From: Gammaproteobacteria bacterium
GTDB lineage: Bacteria > Pseudomonadota > Gammaproteobacteria > DSM-16500
Assembly: GCA_013288125.1 (NCBI GenBank)
Contig: JABDCN010000018.1
Location: 1 to 34,733 of the forward strand
Direction: 5' to 3'
Length of the DNA stretch: 34,733 bases
A program made the position numbers and the translations under genes. This document shows, piece after piece, positions 14,937 to 24,500 of this stretch. Numbering within the stretch: position 1 is the stretch's first letter; every line of letters begins with the position of its first letter. Under the pieces are notes generated by a model. That model saw nothing but the letters and a program-made list of their open reading frames with translations. It did not search any database and was not told the origin of the DNA.

Positions 14937-16607
14937 TTAATTATGTTCCATTGGTATTTTTAACCCGTGTTCTTTCGCACACGCCACAGCTATTTCATAC
15001 CCTGCATCAGCATGTCGCATTACCCCTAATGCGGGATCATTTGTTAAAACACGTTCCAATCGTTTTGCTGCGGCATCACTGCCATCAGCTACAATCACCA
15101 TGCCTGCATGTTGTGAATATCCCATGCCTACACCACCACCATGATGAAAGCTCACCCAGGTTGCACCGCTTGCACAATTCACTAAAGCATTTAATAAAGG
15201 CCAATCTGAAACGGCATCTGAACCGTCTCGCATATTTTCTGTTTCACGATTCGGACTTGCAACAGAACCTGAATCTAAGTGATCACGGCCAATAACAATT
15301 GGCGCTTTTAATTCGCCTTTTCTCACCATTTCATTAAAGGCCAATCCTAATCGTGCACGATCACCTAATCCTACCCAACAAATACGCGCGGGCAATCCTT
15401 GAAAATGAATATGTTGTCTTGCCATATTTAACCACTGAATTAAATGTGCATCATGCGACATCAATTCTTTTACTTTTTCATCTGTTCGATAAATATCTTC
15501 AGGATCACCTGATAAAGCAACCCAACGAAAAGGCCCAATGCCTTTACAAAATAGCGGACGAATATAAGCAGGGACAAAACCTGGAAAATCAAACGCATTT
15601 TCTACGCCCATTTCTTTTGCCATTTGACGAATGTTATTACCATAATCAAAAACAGGAATACCTTGTTGATGAAAAGCAAGCATCGCTTTTACTTGAATGG
15701 CCATGGATTCTTTTGCCGCTTGAATAATTCTTTGCGGATCAGATAAGCGACAAGCAGCGGCTTCCGCTAAAGTAAATCCCAGCGGTAAATAACCATTTAA
15801 AGGATCATGGGCACTGGTTTGATCTGTTACTAAATCCGGTTTAATGCCTCGTTTAACGAGTTCAGGATAAATATCAGCCGCGTTACCCAATAATCCCACT
15901 GAAATGGCTTTACCTGCCTTACAGTGCGTTTCAATTAATGATAAGGCTTCATCTAAACTGTTTGCTTCACGATTTAAATAATGGCTTTCTAAGCGGCGTT
16001 TAATGCGTTCGGGATCACATTCTACTGCCAACATAGAAGCACCAGCCATGACGCTAGCCAAAGGTTGTGCGCCGCCCATGCCGCCTAATCCAGCGGTTAA
16101 AATCCATTTGCCTTTTGCATCGCCATTAAAATGTTGTCTTATCGCTTCGACAAATGTTTCATACGTGCCTTGTACAATGCCTTGACTACCAATGTATATC
16201 CAAGAGCCTGCTGTCATTTGTCCAAACATCATTAATCCTTTTTTATCTAATTCATTAAAATGTTCCCATGTTGCCCAATGCGGAACTAAATTAGAATTGG
16301 CGATTAAGACGCGCGGCGCCTCTTTATGTGTTTTGACAATACCAACGGGTTTACCGGATTGAATCAGTAAGGTTTCATCATCATTTAAATTGGTAAGCGC
16401 AGTTACTATGGCATCATAACAGGGCCAATTACGTGCAGCGCGGCCCATACCGCCATACACAATTAATTCACTGGGATTTTCTGCGACTTTTGCGTCTAAG
16501 TTATTCATTAACATTCTGAGTGGCGCTTCTGTTAACCAACTTTTTGCTGTTAATTGTGTTCCATGCGGTGCGCGAATATGACGTGATGTATCATGACGTG
16601 TTGGCAT
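14937..16607 (-). CDS. hutU: Urocanate hydratase (urocanase)
   Basis: A 556-residue NAD+-dependent enzyme that hydrates urocanate to 4-imidazolone-5-propionate. The NAD-binding loop [10 protein letters not shown] is at 173-182 and the active-site cysteine is C410 in [15 protein letters not shown], matching the number known for Pseudomonas putida urocanase. [11 protein letters not shown] near the N-terminus and [16 protein letters not shown] near the C-terminus are further signatures. It starts 6 bp after hutG, so the two are surely co-transcribed. Confidence 0.98.
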   Translation of the reverse strand: MPTRHDTSRHIRAPHGTQLTAKSWLTEAPLRMLMNNLDAKVAENPSELIVYGGMGRAARNWPCYDAIVTALTNLNDDETLLIQSGKPVGIVKTHKEAPRVLIANSNLVPHWATWEHFNELDKKGLMMFGQMTAGSWIYIGSQGIVQGTYETFVEAIRQHFNGDAKGKWILTAGLGGMGGAQPLASVMAGASMLAVECDPERIKRRLESHYLNREANSLDEALSLIETHCKAGKAISVGLLGNAADIYPELVKRGIKPDLVTDQTSAHDPLNGYLPLGFTLAEAAACRLSDPQRIIQAAKESMAIQVKAMLAFHQQGIPVFDYGNNIRQMAKEMGVENAFDFPGFVPAYIRPLFCKGIGPFRWVALSGDPEDIYRTDEKVKELMSHDAHLIQWLNMARQHIHFQGLPARICWVGLGDRARLGLAFNEMVRKGELKAPIVIGRDHLDSGSVASPNRETENMRDGSDAVSDWPLLNALVNCASGATWVSFHHGGGVGMGYSQHAGMVIVADGSDAAAKRLERVLTNDPALGVMRHADAGYEIAVACAKEHGLKIPMEHN

Positions 16608-16613
16608 AATCAG

Positions 16614-17582
16614 TTATCCATGTTGATGATGATGAATAATGTCAGAGATTAAATGAGCTGCTAATTTGGCCGTGCGATGATCGATATCATAAGGCGGCGA
16701 TAATTCAGCTAAATCATAACTGATAACTTGTCCCGATTGAGCAAGCAGACGAAGAGAAGGAATCACTTGCCAAGGCGTAATCCCTAATATTTGTGGTGCA
16801 CTGACACCTGGTGCATAAGCAGTTGAAAATACATCAAGACAAATACTGGTATAAATCGAATTTTTTGTTTGAAGAATATTTTTTATAAAATGATTTATTT
16901 TTTTTGTGTCAAACATTTCTTCTGCTAATAATAATTTGACATCGTGTTGGCGTGCCGTTTCAAATAATAAAGGAATATTACTTGCCGATTGAATCCCTAA
17001 GCAATGATAATCAAAAGGTTGATGATGTTTTTTTTGTGCTTGTGCGATTTGCAAAAACGGTGTGCCAGAACTCCCTTTATTGTCAGGCAATAAGGGACGC
17101 ATATCAAAATGTGCATCGAAATTGACAATACTGAGTGGTTGTGTAGGAAATGTTTTTGCTATTCCTTGATAATGACCATAAGCTAACTCGTGACCGCCGC
17201 CTAGCACAATAGGCGTGATATTTTGTTGTAATAATATATTGGTAACATGCGCTAATGCTTGTTGAGAAGATTCTAAATCTTGATCAATACAGGTAATATC
17301 ACCCGCATCGTAGCAATGAATAGGAATACGTAAACTGAGTTTTGCTAAAGCATCGCGAATAGCAGCAGGCCCTTGACTTGCACCAGTACGTCCGACATTG
17401 CGGCGTATGCCCTCATCGCAAGCAAAACCGATGAGACCAAAGGCGGGCAGTGTGATAGTGGGAGAATGATGCCGTAAGTCATATAATTTAATGGCTTGAA
17501 AGAAACAGGATGAATCAGGGATATCGTGACGTCCCTGCCAGGCTTGCGAGCTAGGTGATATATAACGATCCATCCACGTCAT
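16614..17582 (-). CDS. hutG: Formimidoylglutamase
   Basis: A 322-residue ureohydrolase (arginase fold) that splits N-formimino-L-glutamate into L-glutamate and formamide, the last step of the four-enzyme hut route. Metal ligands visible are H131 (GGGHE), D156, H158 and D160 (NFDAHFD) and D250 (CLDVF). The residue two before D250, Asp in arginases, is C248 here; to my recollection this also occurs in other HutG proteins. The motif APGVSAP that follows is typical of HutG rather than agmatinase. It is the first gene of the minus-strand hut operon and diverges from hutI across a 201-bp region with a repeat doublet. Confidence 0.95.
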   Translation of the reverse strand: MTWMDRYISPSSQAWQGRHDIPDSSCFFQAIKLYDLRHHSPTITLPAFGLIGFACDEGIRRNVGRTGASQGPAAIRDALAKLSLRIPIHCYDAGDITCIDQDLESSQQALAHVTNILLQQNITPIVLGGGHELAYGHYQGIAKTFPTQPLSIVNFDAHFDMRPLLPDNKGSSGTPFLQIAQAQKKHHQPFDYHCLGIQSASNIPLLFETARQHDVKLLLAEEMFDTKKINHFIKNILQTKNSIYTSICLDVFSTAYAPGVSAPQILGITPWQVIPSLRLLAQSGQVISYDLAELSPPYDIDHRTAKLAAHLISDIIHHHQHG

Positions 17583-17664
17583 AAAGATTCTCTGTTAATA
17601 AACATTAAGATACTACTGTATACATGACAAAAATTCTATATAGACGATTGACGAATTCCGACCT

Positions 17665-17695
17665 GTCGTCCCGCGGCTTGACCGCGGGATCCAGA
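17665..17695 (-). repeat. REP-like palindromic repeat, copy 2 (inverted)
   Basis: The reverse complement of this 31-bp unit differs from copies 1 and 3 by one loop base (T for A). It faces copy 3 across 28 bp of AT-rich DNA. Together, 17665-17754 can fold either as two small hairpins or as one long hairpin with 31-bp arms. The doublet occupies nearly half of the hutG/hutI intergenic region. Confidence 0.85.
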
Positions 17696-17723
17696 GAAAA
17701 ATATATGCATTTAGTTTATTATT

Positions 17724-17755
17724 TCTGGATCCCGCGGACAAGCCGCGGGACGACG
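17724..17755 (+). repeat. REP-like palindromic repeat, copy 3
   Basis: Identical to copy 1 at 13265-13296 over 32 bp. It ends 28 bp before the hutI start codon, leaving little room for a promoter between it and the gene. The hutI transcript therefore probably begins upstream and carries the hairpin(s) in its leader. Confidence 0.85.
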
Positions 17756-17783
17756 TGCTTAAGTGTAGGGTAAGGAGTTATAA

Positions 17784-19001
17784 ATGAATAAAAAATGGGA
17801 CGCACTATGGGTCAATGGCTCAATAGCCACTTGCGATCAAGGCTTAGGATTCATTAAAGAAGGTGCGATTGCAGTTAAAGAAGGCAAAATTGCATGGGTC
17901 GGTGCTTATCAAGATTTATCTTCATCGCCAGAAACCTTAGCAGAAGATGTGTATGATATGGAACATACTTGTTTAACACCGGGTTTAATTGATTGTCATA
18001 CGCATGCTGTTTATGCCGGTAATCGTGTTCATGAATTTGAATTACGTTTGCAAGGCGCGAGTTATGAAGATATTGCGCGCCAAGGCGGCGGTATCAAATC
18101 GACAGTTTCTGCGACAAGAAAAGCAGAAGAGAATATTTTATTTCAACAAAGTTATCCGCGATTGCGCACTTTTTTAAATCATGGTGTGACAACAGTAGAA
18201 ATAAAATCGGGTTATGGTTTAGATTGGCCAACCGAATTAAAAATGTTGAGTGTGATGAATACACTCGCCACTTATTTACCTATGACAATTTGTAAAACTT
18301 TTTTAGGCGCGCATACCATTCCATTAGAATATAAAAATAATCCAGATGTTTATGTTGATTTACTTTGTCATGAAATGATTCCGATTATTGCACAAGAAAA
18401 ACTTGCGAATGCTGTCGATGTATTTTGTGAAAATATTGCTTTTAATTTAGCGCAAACAGAACGTATATTTCAGGTAGCTCAAAAAAATGGTTTGCAAATT
18501 AAATGTCATGCAGAACAATTATCTTCTTCTGATAGTGCAGTTTTAGCTGCAAAATATAAAGCATTATCTGTTGATCATTTAGAATATATTTCATTAGAAG
18601 GAATTAAAGCGATTGCAAAATCAGGCACAATCGCTGTTGTATTGCCCGGCGCTTTTTATTATTTACGCGAAAAAAAAATGCCGCCAATTTCATTACTGCG
18701 TGAACATCATATTCCGATGGCGATTGCAACGGATTGTAATCCTGGTACGTCTCCTATTTTATCTTTGCCGCTCATTATGAATATGGCATGTGTTTTATTT
18801 GGCATGACATTAGAAGAAGTGTGGTTAGGTGTGACGCAACATGCAGCAAAAGCTTTAGGATTATGGGAGACACAGGGTAGTTTAACAGTGGGTAAAATAG
18901 CTGATTTTGCTGTATGGGAAGTGAGTCATCCTTATGAATTGGTTTATTACATGGGACATGAAGCCTTGCGCGAAGTGATTAAAGAAGGGGAGGGGTTATA
19001 G
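17784..19001 (+). CDS. hutI: Imidazolonepropionase
   Basis: A 405-residue amidohydrolase that opens imidazolone propionate to formiminoglutamate, the third step of histidine breakdown. The zinc site residues are visible: H72 and H74 in DCHTHAVYAG, H242 in KCHAEQL and D317 in ATDCNPGTSP. TFLGAHTIP (H177) and EIKSGYGLD are other family marks. AAGGAG lies six bases before the ATG. It is read divergently from hutG-hutU-hutH and completes the pathway. No HutC-type repressor gene is in the window. Confidence 0.97.
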   Translation: MNKKWDALWVNGSIATCDQGLGFIKEGAIAVKEGKIAWVGAYQDLSSSPETLAEDVYDMEHTCLTPGLIDCHTHAVYAGNRVHEFELRLQGASYEDIARQGGGIKSTVSATRKAEENILFQQSYPRLRTFLNHGVTTVEIKSGYGLDWPTELKMLSVMNTLATYLPMTICKTFLGAHTIPLEYKNNPDVYVDLLCHEMIPIIAQEKLANAVDVFCENIAFNLAQTERIFQVAQKNGLQIKCHAEQLSSSDSAVLAAKYKALSVDHLEYISLEGIKAIAKSGTIAVVLPGAFYYLREKKMPPISLLREHHIPMAIATDCNPGTSPILSLPLIMNMACVLFGMTLEEVWLGVTQHAAKALGLWETQGSLTVGKIADFAVWEVSHPYELVYYMGHEALREVIKEGEGL

Positions 19002-19030
19002 TGTTTAGGTGATGATAAATTTAAAATTCT

Positions 19031-21595
19031 TTATGAAAAAAGCGAGCGTCTCGTTTGTAGGCTAGTATATTTATTTTGTTCTTCGTTTTGTGGCGTTCCT
19101 CTGGTAGACCAAAAAGGGGCTAGCAGCATGTTTGATGAAGTTGGAGGAATATAGAGAATATTCGATTTTGAGGGATTATTTCTATTATACTCATCATACA
19201 TGCGTGATCGCATGTCTTGAAGTTTTTTCTGAAAAACAAATTCTTTTTGTTTTTCTGCAATATCAATGATGCATTGAATAATATCTTCATTTGGAGTGAG
19301 GTGGGGATTTGTTTTGATTGTAATATAGCTTACAAAATCTTTGACGCAGCCTGTTAGTATTTCATTAGTCAATTCTTCTCTGGGATCAAGCTTATATTTT
19401 ACTTTTATCAATGCAGAATAAAAACATCGAATAACATCCATATAAAATCTTGGATTATTTTCTGGTTCGAATCGACGATACATTTGAAGTAAATCATGAT
19501 AACAATCTTTTCTTGAGTCTAATAAAACAAAATAATTTTCTTCTAATAATTGTAAAGCTTGGCAATAAGAAACGAGATCTTTGCGATTTGATTTAAAGGT
19601 AACGTTAAATGTTTCTTTTGGAAGTAACGGGTATATTTTTGATAATAGCTTGGCAAGTATATAGCCATAATAATCATGATTTTCATTGATAGGAAAAAAA
19701 AGAATACCTTTTCCTTTGCAAGTATCAATGATTGTTTGCTTGTATTCGTCCGGCATTATTATTTTAAAATGATAATCACCTATTTGTTGAATGATGTCGT
19801 CATCTTTGATTTGTTCAGTTGTCACACAAATAGCGCTGCCCATATGAATGGGTGAAACAGGTTCAGAATAATGTTGTTTTCGTAGTGTTACATCATATTT
19901 AATTTTGTTATCTTCAGATTTAGTTAGTTTGGTGTATGAATAATTATCTTCTTCGCAGTTAAATCCTAGTCCGCTAAGAAATTGAAAATATTTTTCATTA
20001 AAAGGACTACTTAAGTCCCAATCGTCAGTTGGAATATTTTTTATGATTGAGGTGGGGTCGGGGTGGTAAGAGAGAACCCATAATCGAATTTTCATCATCC
20101 CATAGGTGTCTAAGACTAAGTTATTTTCTATCGCCTCATTGTTTAAAGTATAAATAAAGCCTATATCATCCGGTGAAAATGGCGTGCCGCTTAATAAATA
20201 AACTTGGTTATCATAATTAATTAAATTCTGTTGATCTTGTAATTTTGATTGATTAGATGAATTTTTTGTTTGATTTGTCAGAATAATATTATTGTTTTCT
20301 TGAAGATTGCACAAACTACGATTTTTTGTTTCTTTATCTTTTAAAGAGGCCAGCATGGCTTCTTCTTTTTGAGCACGATTTTCCTCTAATTTTTTTCGAA
20401 TTAATTTTGTTTTATTTTCAGTTTTAATTTGATGAGTATTATTTCTATTTAATTTTCTTGATTGTTTAATATTAGATTGATCACTGATTATTTGAGAATC
20501 AGGTTCAGTTATAACATCTTGTTTATTTGCTTCAGGTAATATTTTAATACTCTCTTTTTTAGTATTTGAGTCAAAGAGCCTAATGCTGCTTCTATTTGTT
20601 TGGGTACTTGCTTTCGTTAAGGAAGCGATATTGATAGTGTCTAAAACTAATTTTCTAATAAAATGATCTTCACAAGTTGATAAATAAGATTTTTCAAATT
20701 CAAATTCATTATTAGCTATTAGTGGGTTTAACATTGACCTGATGGCAGCGACTTCTATACCCAATGCCATAGCAGAAAGAACCATTCCACTCGGTGTTAT
20801 GATGATATTTTGACTATAAAGTAGTATGGCCGTAACAGGAAGCGCAATCGTTGATACTAAGGCGGTATAAGGTAATGTGTAATAAGTTATTTGTAATAGA
20901 GATGAGACAAATGCGGAAAACTTAGTTGTTTTATATTGTGTAAAATCAATTTTTTCTGCATATTTTTGAGTAATATTATTCAATATATTAAATTGTTTTT
21001 CTTTAATGTGTTTTTCTTTATTTATTTTCCTTTGAAGCGTTATGTCTTTATCTTTGATGGAATTAAATCCAATTTCGATACCTCGATCACACCTTTCAAT
21101 CATGAAATTAATCATTTTATTTATCGTTTCATTTGGTCTGAACGTTTCACTATTTATAGTTTTTATGATTTTTTTATGTTGCTCCCACCAATATATTAAT
21201 ATCTCTTGATATATTTTTTGGTTTTGATCGTAATCGGATAATCGGCCAATAAAGCTTTTAACTGCTTTTTCAAGGTTGAAAGGATGAATATTTGGAACAA
21301 GTTTTTTTAATTCTTCTGTAAGAGGATAAATTAAGTGTATCGCATATATTTTATCAGCATCTTCTTTTTCTAACTGCCACGTTAAAATAATATAATCTCT
21401 AAAAATAATAATAATGGTATTAAGAATTTTTTTACTGAGTTCATCATCGCGTAGAATTAATTCGTCAATCAGAGATTCTGTATTGTCATCTTGTTTTTTA
21501 ATGCTTTGGGTTATAATTTCTTTAGGGGTAGGGTTATCCCGTTCTCTAAGTTTTTCAATAAGGCTTGCGCGCGTTTTTTTCGATCTAGGGTTCAT
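19031..21595 (-). CDS. Unrecognised 854-residue protein with a membrane hairpin and a possible nucleotidyltransferase-like region
   Basis: I do not recognise this protein. Residues 1-215 are charged and helical. Residues 229-260 and 268-286 are two hydrophobic segments, probably a membrane hairpin. Residues 340-462 are a low-complexity N/Q/K/S linker, and 463-760 look globular. In the globular part, G499....R504, DWD (525-527) and, 41 residues later, IKYDVTLRK (D568) weakly recall the head domain of tRNA nucleotidyltransferase/poly(A) polymerase, but the GG..RD loop is not clear. The tail is Ser/Pro/Thr-rich and disordered. The start is one base after the alpha-2-macroglobulin stop, so the two may be coupled. 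The lack of a signal peptide, internal membrane hairpin and disordered linker are compatible with a translocated effector. Confidence 0.75.
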   Translation of the reverse strand: MNPRSKKTRASLIEKLRERDNPTPKEIITQSIKKQDDNTESLIDELILRDDELSKKILNTIIIIFRDYIILTWQLEKEDADKIYAIHLIYPLTEELKKLVPNIHPFNLEKAVKSFIGRLSDYDQNQKIYQEILIYWWEQHKKIIKTINSETFRPNETINKMINFMIERCDRGIEIGFNSIKDKDITLQRKINKEKHIKEKQFNILNNITQKYAEKIDFTQYKTTKFSAFVSSLLQITYYTLPYTALVSTIALPVTAILLYSQNIIITPSGMVLSAMALGIEVAAIRSMLNPLIANNEFEFEKSYLSTCEDHFIRKLVLDTINIASLTKASTQTNRSSIRLFDSNTKKESIKILPEANKQDVITEPDSQIISDQSNIKQSRKLNRNNTHQIKTENKTKLIRKKLEENRAQKEEAMLASLKDKETKNRSLCNLQENNNIILTNQTKNSSNQSKLQDQQNLINYDNQVYLLSGTPFSPDDIGFIYTLNNEAIENNLVLDTYGMMKIRLWVLSYHPDPTSIIKNIPTDDWDLSSPFNEKYFQFLSGLGFNCEEDNYSYTKLTKSEDNKIKYDVTLRKQHYSEPVSPIHMGSAICVTTEQIKDDDIIQQIGDYHFKIIMPDEYKQTIIDTCKGKGILFFPINENHDYYGYILAKLLSKIYPLLPKETFNVTFKSNRKDLVSYCQALQLLEENYFVLLDSRKDCYHDLLQMYRRFEPENNPRFYMDVIRCFYSALIKVKYKLDPREELTNEILTGCVKDFVSYITIKTNPHLTPNEDIIQCIIDIAEKQKEFVFQKKLQDMRSRMYDEYNRNNPSKSNILYIPPTSSNMLLAPFWSTRGTPQNEEQNKYTSLQTRRSLFS

Positions 21596-21596
21596 T

Positions 21597-24500
21597 TTAA
21601 TTTACTTTTATTTCACTCGCTATGCCAATGGACTTAATCAATGGATAATACATGGAAGTGGCATAAACTGGTGGTATTGTAAACGTCCCTTGGTTTGTTG
21701 CCTTGATATGGTAGACAATATCAATTGAGGTTGGCGATAAATCCGTATAAAAGATGACGCGATCTTCACGAGCATCTATGTTAGGCGAATCGATAGATGA
21801 ATCGGATGATTGATTTTTTACGACTTCAAAACCACCGGGTAATAAATCGACAATGACAATTTGATTATGTGTTTTATTATCAATGGTTCGTGCGCGTAAA
21901 TGAACAGTGAGTTCATCACCCAATGCGGCACTTGTAACGATTTTATCATTACTATCTCGATATTCGCGATAAACTTCAATCCCTTGACTAACTAATTTTG
22001 TCGGTAAGGTTTGATCAAAGCCCGCTTCCGTTAATTGGTAAAAATAGCCCAAGTTTTGAGTATTTTGAATCATTAAACTTTTTGCTTGATCATCAAGCAT
22101 TGCTTGTTGATAAGGCGTATTACCACTAGCTAATTTGATTTCTTTGTCATCCGATAATATTTCACTGATGCTGCGCATTACATTTTCTTGTGAAGTCACA
22201 AAAGAATTATCTGCAGACAAACCTAATATAGTGTAGCTCGCTAATAAAGTATTCATTTCATCGCTATTCAATGATTTGACTAACGATAAAACTAATTGTT
22301 GATTTAATTGCTGCATACGTTCAGGAAAATGCCGTGAAATTAAATAAAGGTAAACAGCATCACCAATGGATTGATTATAAAAATTGCCTGGTTCAATCTC
22401 AGTTTTACCCGGAACATAGAATTGTATCATGCGGCTGCCTTCTTCGTTTTCATGTAGCAATTGATAAGACGAAGCAAGGTATGCGCTGGTAATATCTTGT
22501 TTCCATTTCCATTCAGGATGTTGTGATAAAATATTTTGTAAATGTGAAATGGCATTAGTTGTAATGATTTCATTTCTTGTCAAAATATAAATAGCATAAG
22601 CTTGTACACGTGCTTCTTCTAATGTTGTGCTATTGTGCGTGACAAATTCTCTTAGAAAAGCAACACCTGTGTTATATAAATGAGAAGGAATAGCATAGCC
22701 ATCTTCTTTGGCTTCGGTCAGAAAATGCATTGCATAAACAGAAGGAAAGGGATCGTATTGCATGATGCCTACTTCTGGCCAGTAATTAAAACTCCCATCG
22801 GCTATTTGCCGCTGCATCAAGATTTCGATGGATTTTTGAATCGTGTCATTCATTTTTTTAACGTCTTGACTTAACCAGGGTTGATTCACTAATCCTAATA
22901 AAGGAAAAGCTTGACTCACGATTTGTTCTGTACAGCCAAAAGGATAAGCCTCTAAAAATTGTTTAATGCCCGCTGCTAAAATAATAGGAGAAGAAGAGAC
23001 AGCAACAGAGACTTGTCGATAGGCTGGATATAAAACACGATTTATTTTTAATGATAAGGTTGAGTCATTCGTATAACCGCTAGTGATTTGTGTACGATAA
23101 GTTGTTGCTGGACGTACACTTAAGGTAGAAGTTAATTTCGTGGAAAAATGATCGTACGATGCAATGAATTGTAAAGAAGCATTGCCCAGTTGAGAAGTTG
23201 CGCGTACTTTAAAATGTACACTACGTGCTTGTCCTTCAGGTATGCTAATTGTTTGTGTTGCATTACCAATGATCTTTAATGCAGCATTGGTTTGTAACGC
23301 AATATTAACTTTTGCATCAGTCCCAGATTTTTCAATATTATTTGCTACACTTGCATTGACATCAAATTCGTCTCCAGGGGCTGCAAAAGTAGGAACATTA
23401 GGATTAATGACAAAATGTCCTCGAACCGTTGTTGATTGATTGGCGCTTCCAACGGCATTCGCTGCAACAGCGACAGCAAAAATATGTAAGCTTCCATTGA
23501 AATAATCTGGCACATGATAGCTAAATGTTTTTTGTGTGCTATCAGCGTCCAGGATAGGCGACCAAAACACAACAGGTGCTTCGGTGATGCGTTTAAAAGG
23601 ATTTAATTGTCGTTGTTGAAACATAGTTGAAGCATAAGGACCAGCATCACCGCCAACAGAAGAAAGTTCACGCGAAGCAATAAACTTCGGTAAAATTTGA
23701 TCGACAATTTGTAAGGTATTAACTTCTAATGCACGTTTTGCAAAAAAGAATTTAAGTGGATCAGGTGCTTGATATTGCGTAATTTGTAAAATCCCTTCAT
23801 CAACACCAAATAAAAGTATTTGGGAAGGTTGATCAGTTTTGTAACTCACATTAATTGTGTCACCAGGTAAAGCAAGGGTAGGTACACTCAAATCAACTTT
23901 GATCGTATGAGCTTGATGAGAAACAGAAAATGGAATGACGCTATAACTTAGCGGATTGATGAATATTTCAGGTGAATTCAAATCTCGTACCAAGGCGACA
24001 TTGATATAACCATTACCTTGAAAATCAGCAGGCAAATGAATTTTTTGTACCGAAGTATTGGTGTCTGCTTTAAACCATTTATAAGCATAAACTTTATTAC
24101 GCTCAATCGTAATTAATCCCGCGCCTGCATAAGGTGCAGTGATTTGCATTTCAATATCATCACCAGGTTGATATTCTGTTTTATTTAATTTAACAGATAA
24201 GGTTGCATTTTTAGGTAAAGGTTGCTCGCTTGCACCGACGACACCAAAATTAAATTTTAATAATTCGGTTTGATGTTGATCGGTAATTTTGATTAAGTAA
24301 TCGCCGATGTCATTTGTTGGTAAGTTATAATTATTTCCACCGGCCTCTAATGAAAAAGCTTGTGTGTTGATTTTTGTTTCTTGCGTAATCGATTTATATT
24401 GATATGTTCCATCTTCTTTTTTAATTAATGTGCTGACAGGATGTAATTTGTATAGCGTTAAGGTTAATCCATTTAAATTAATTTTTTTCAATTGCGGATT

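Noticed and set aside
15353-15727. Long open frame on the plus strand inside hutU (and similar frames opposite lysA, hutH, the VIT1 gene and the macroglobulin)
   Set aside because: These are antisense shadows of well-recognised genes, with low-complexity His/Leu-rich translations and no ribosome-binding sites.
16839-16841. Cysteine (C248) where arginases have a metal-binding aspartate in HutG
   Set aside because: All other ligands and the APGVSAP motif are intact, and to my recollection Cys at this place occurs in other formimidoylglutamases, so it is probably a family variant rather than inactivation.
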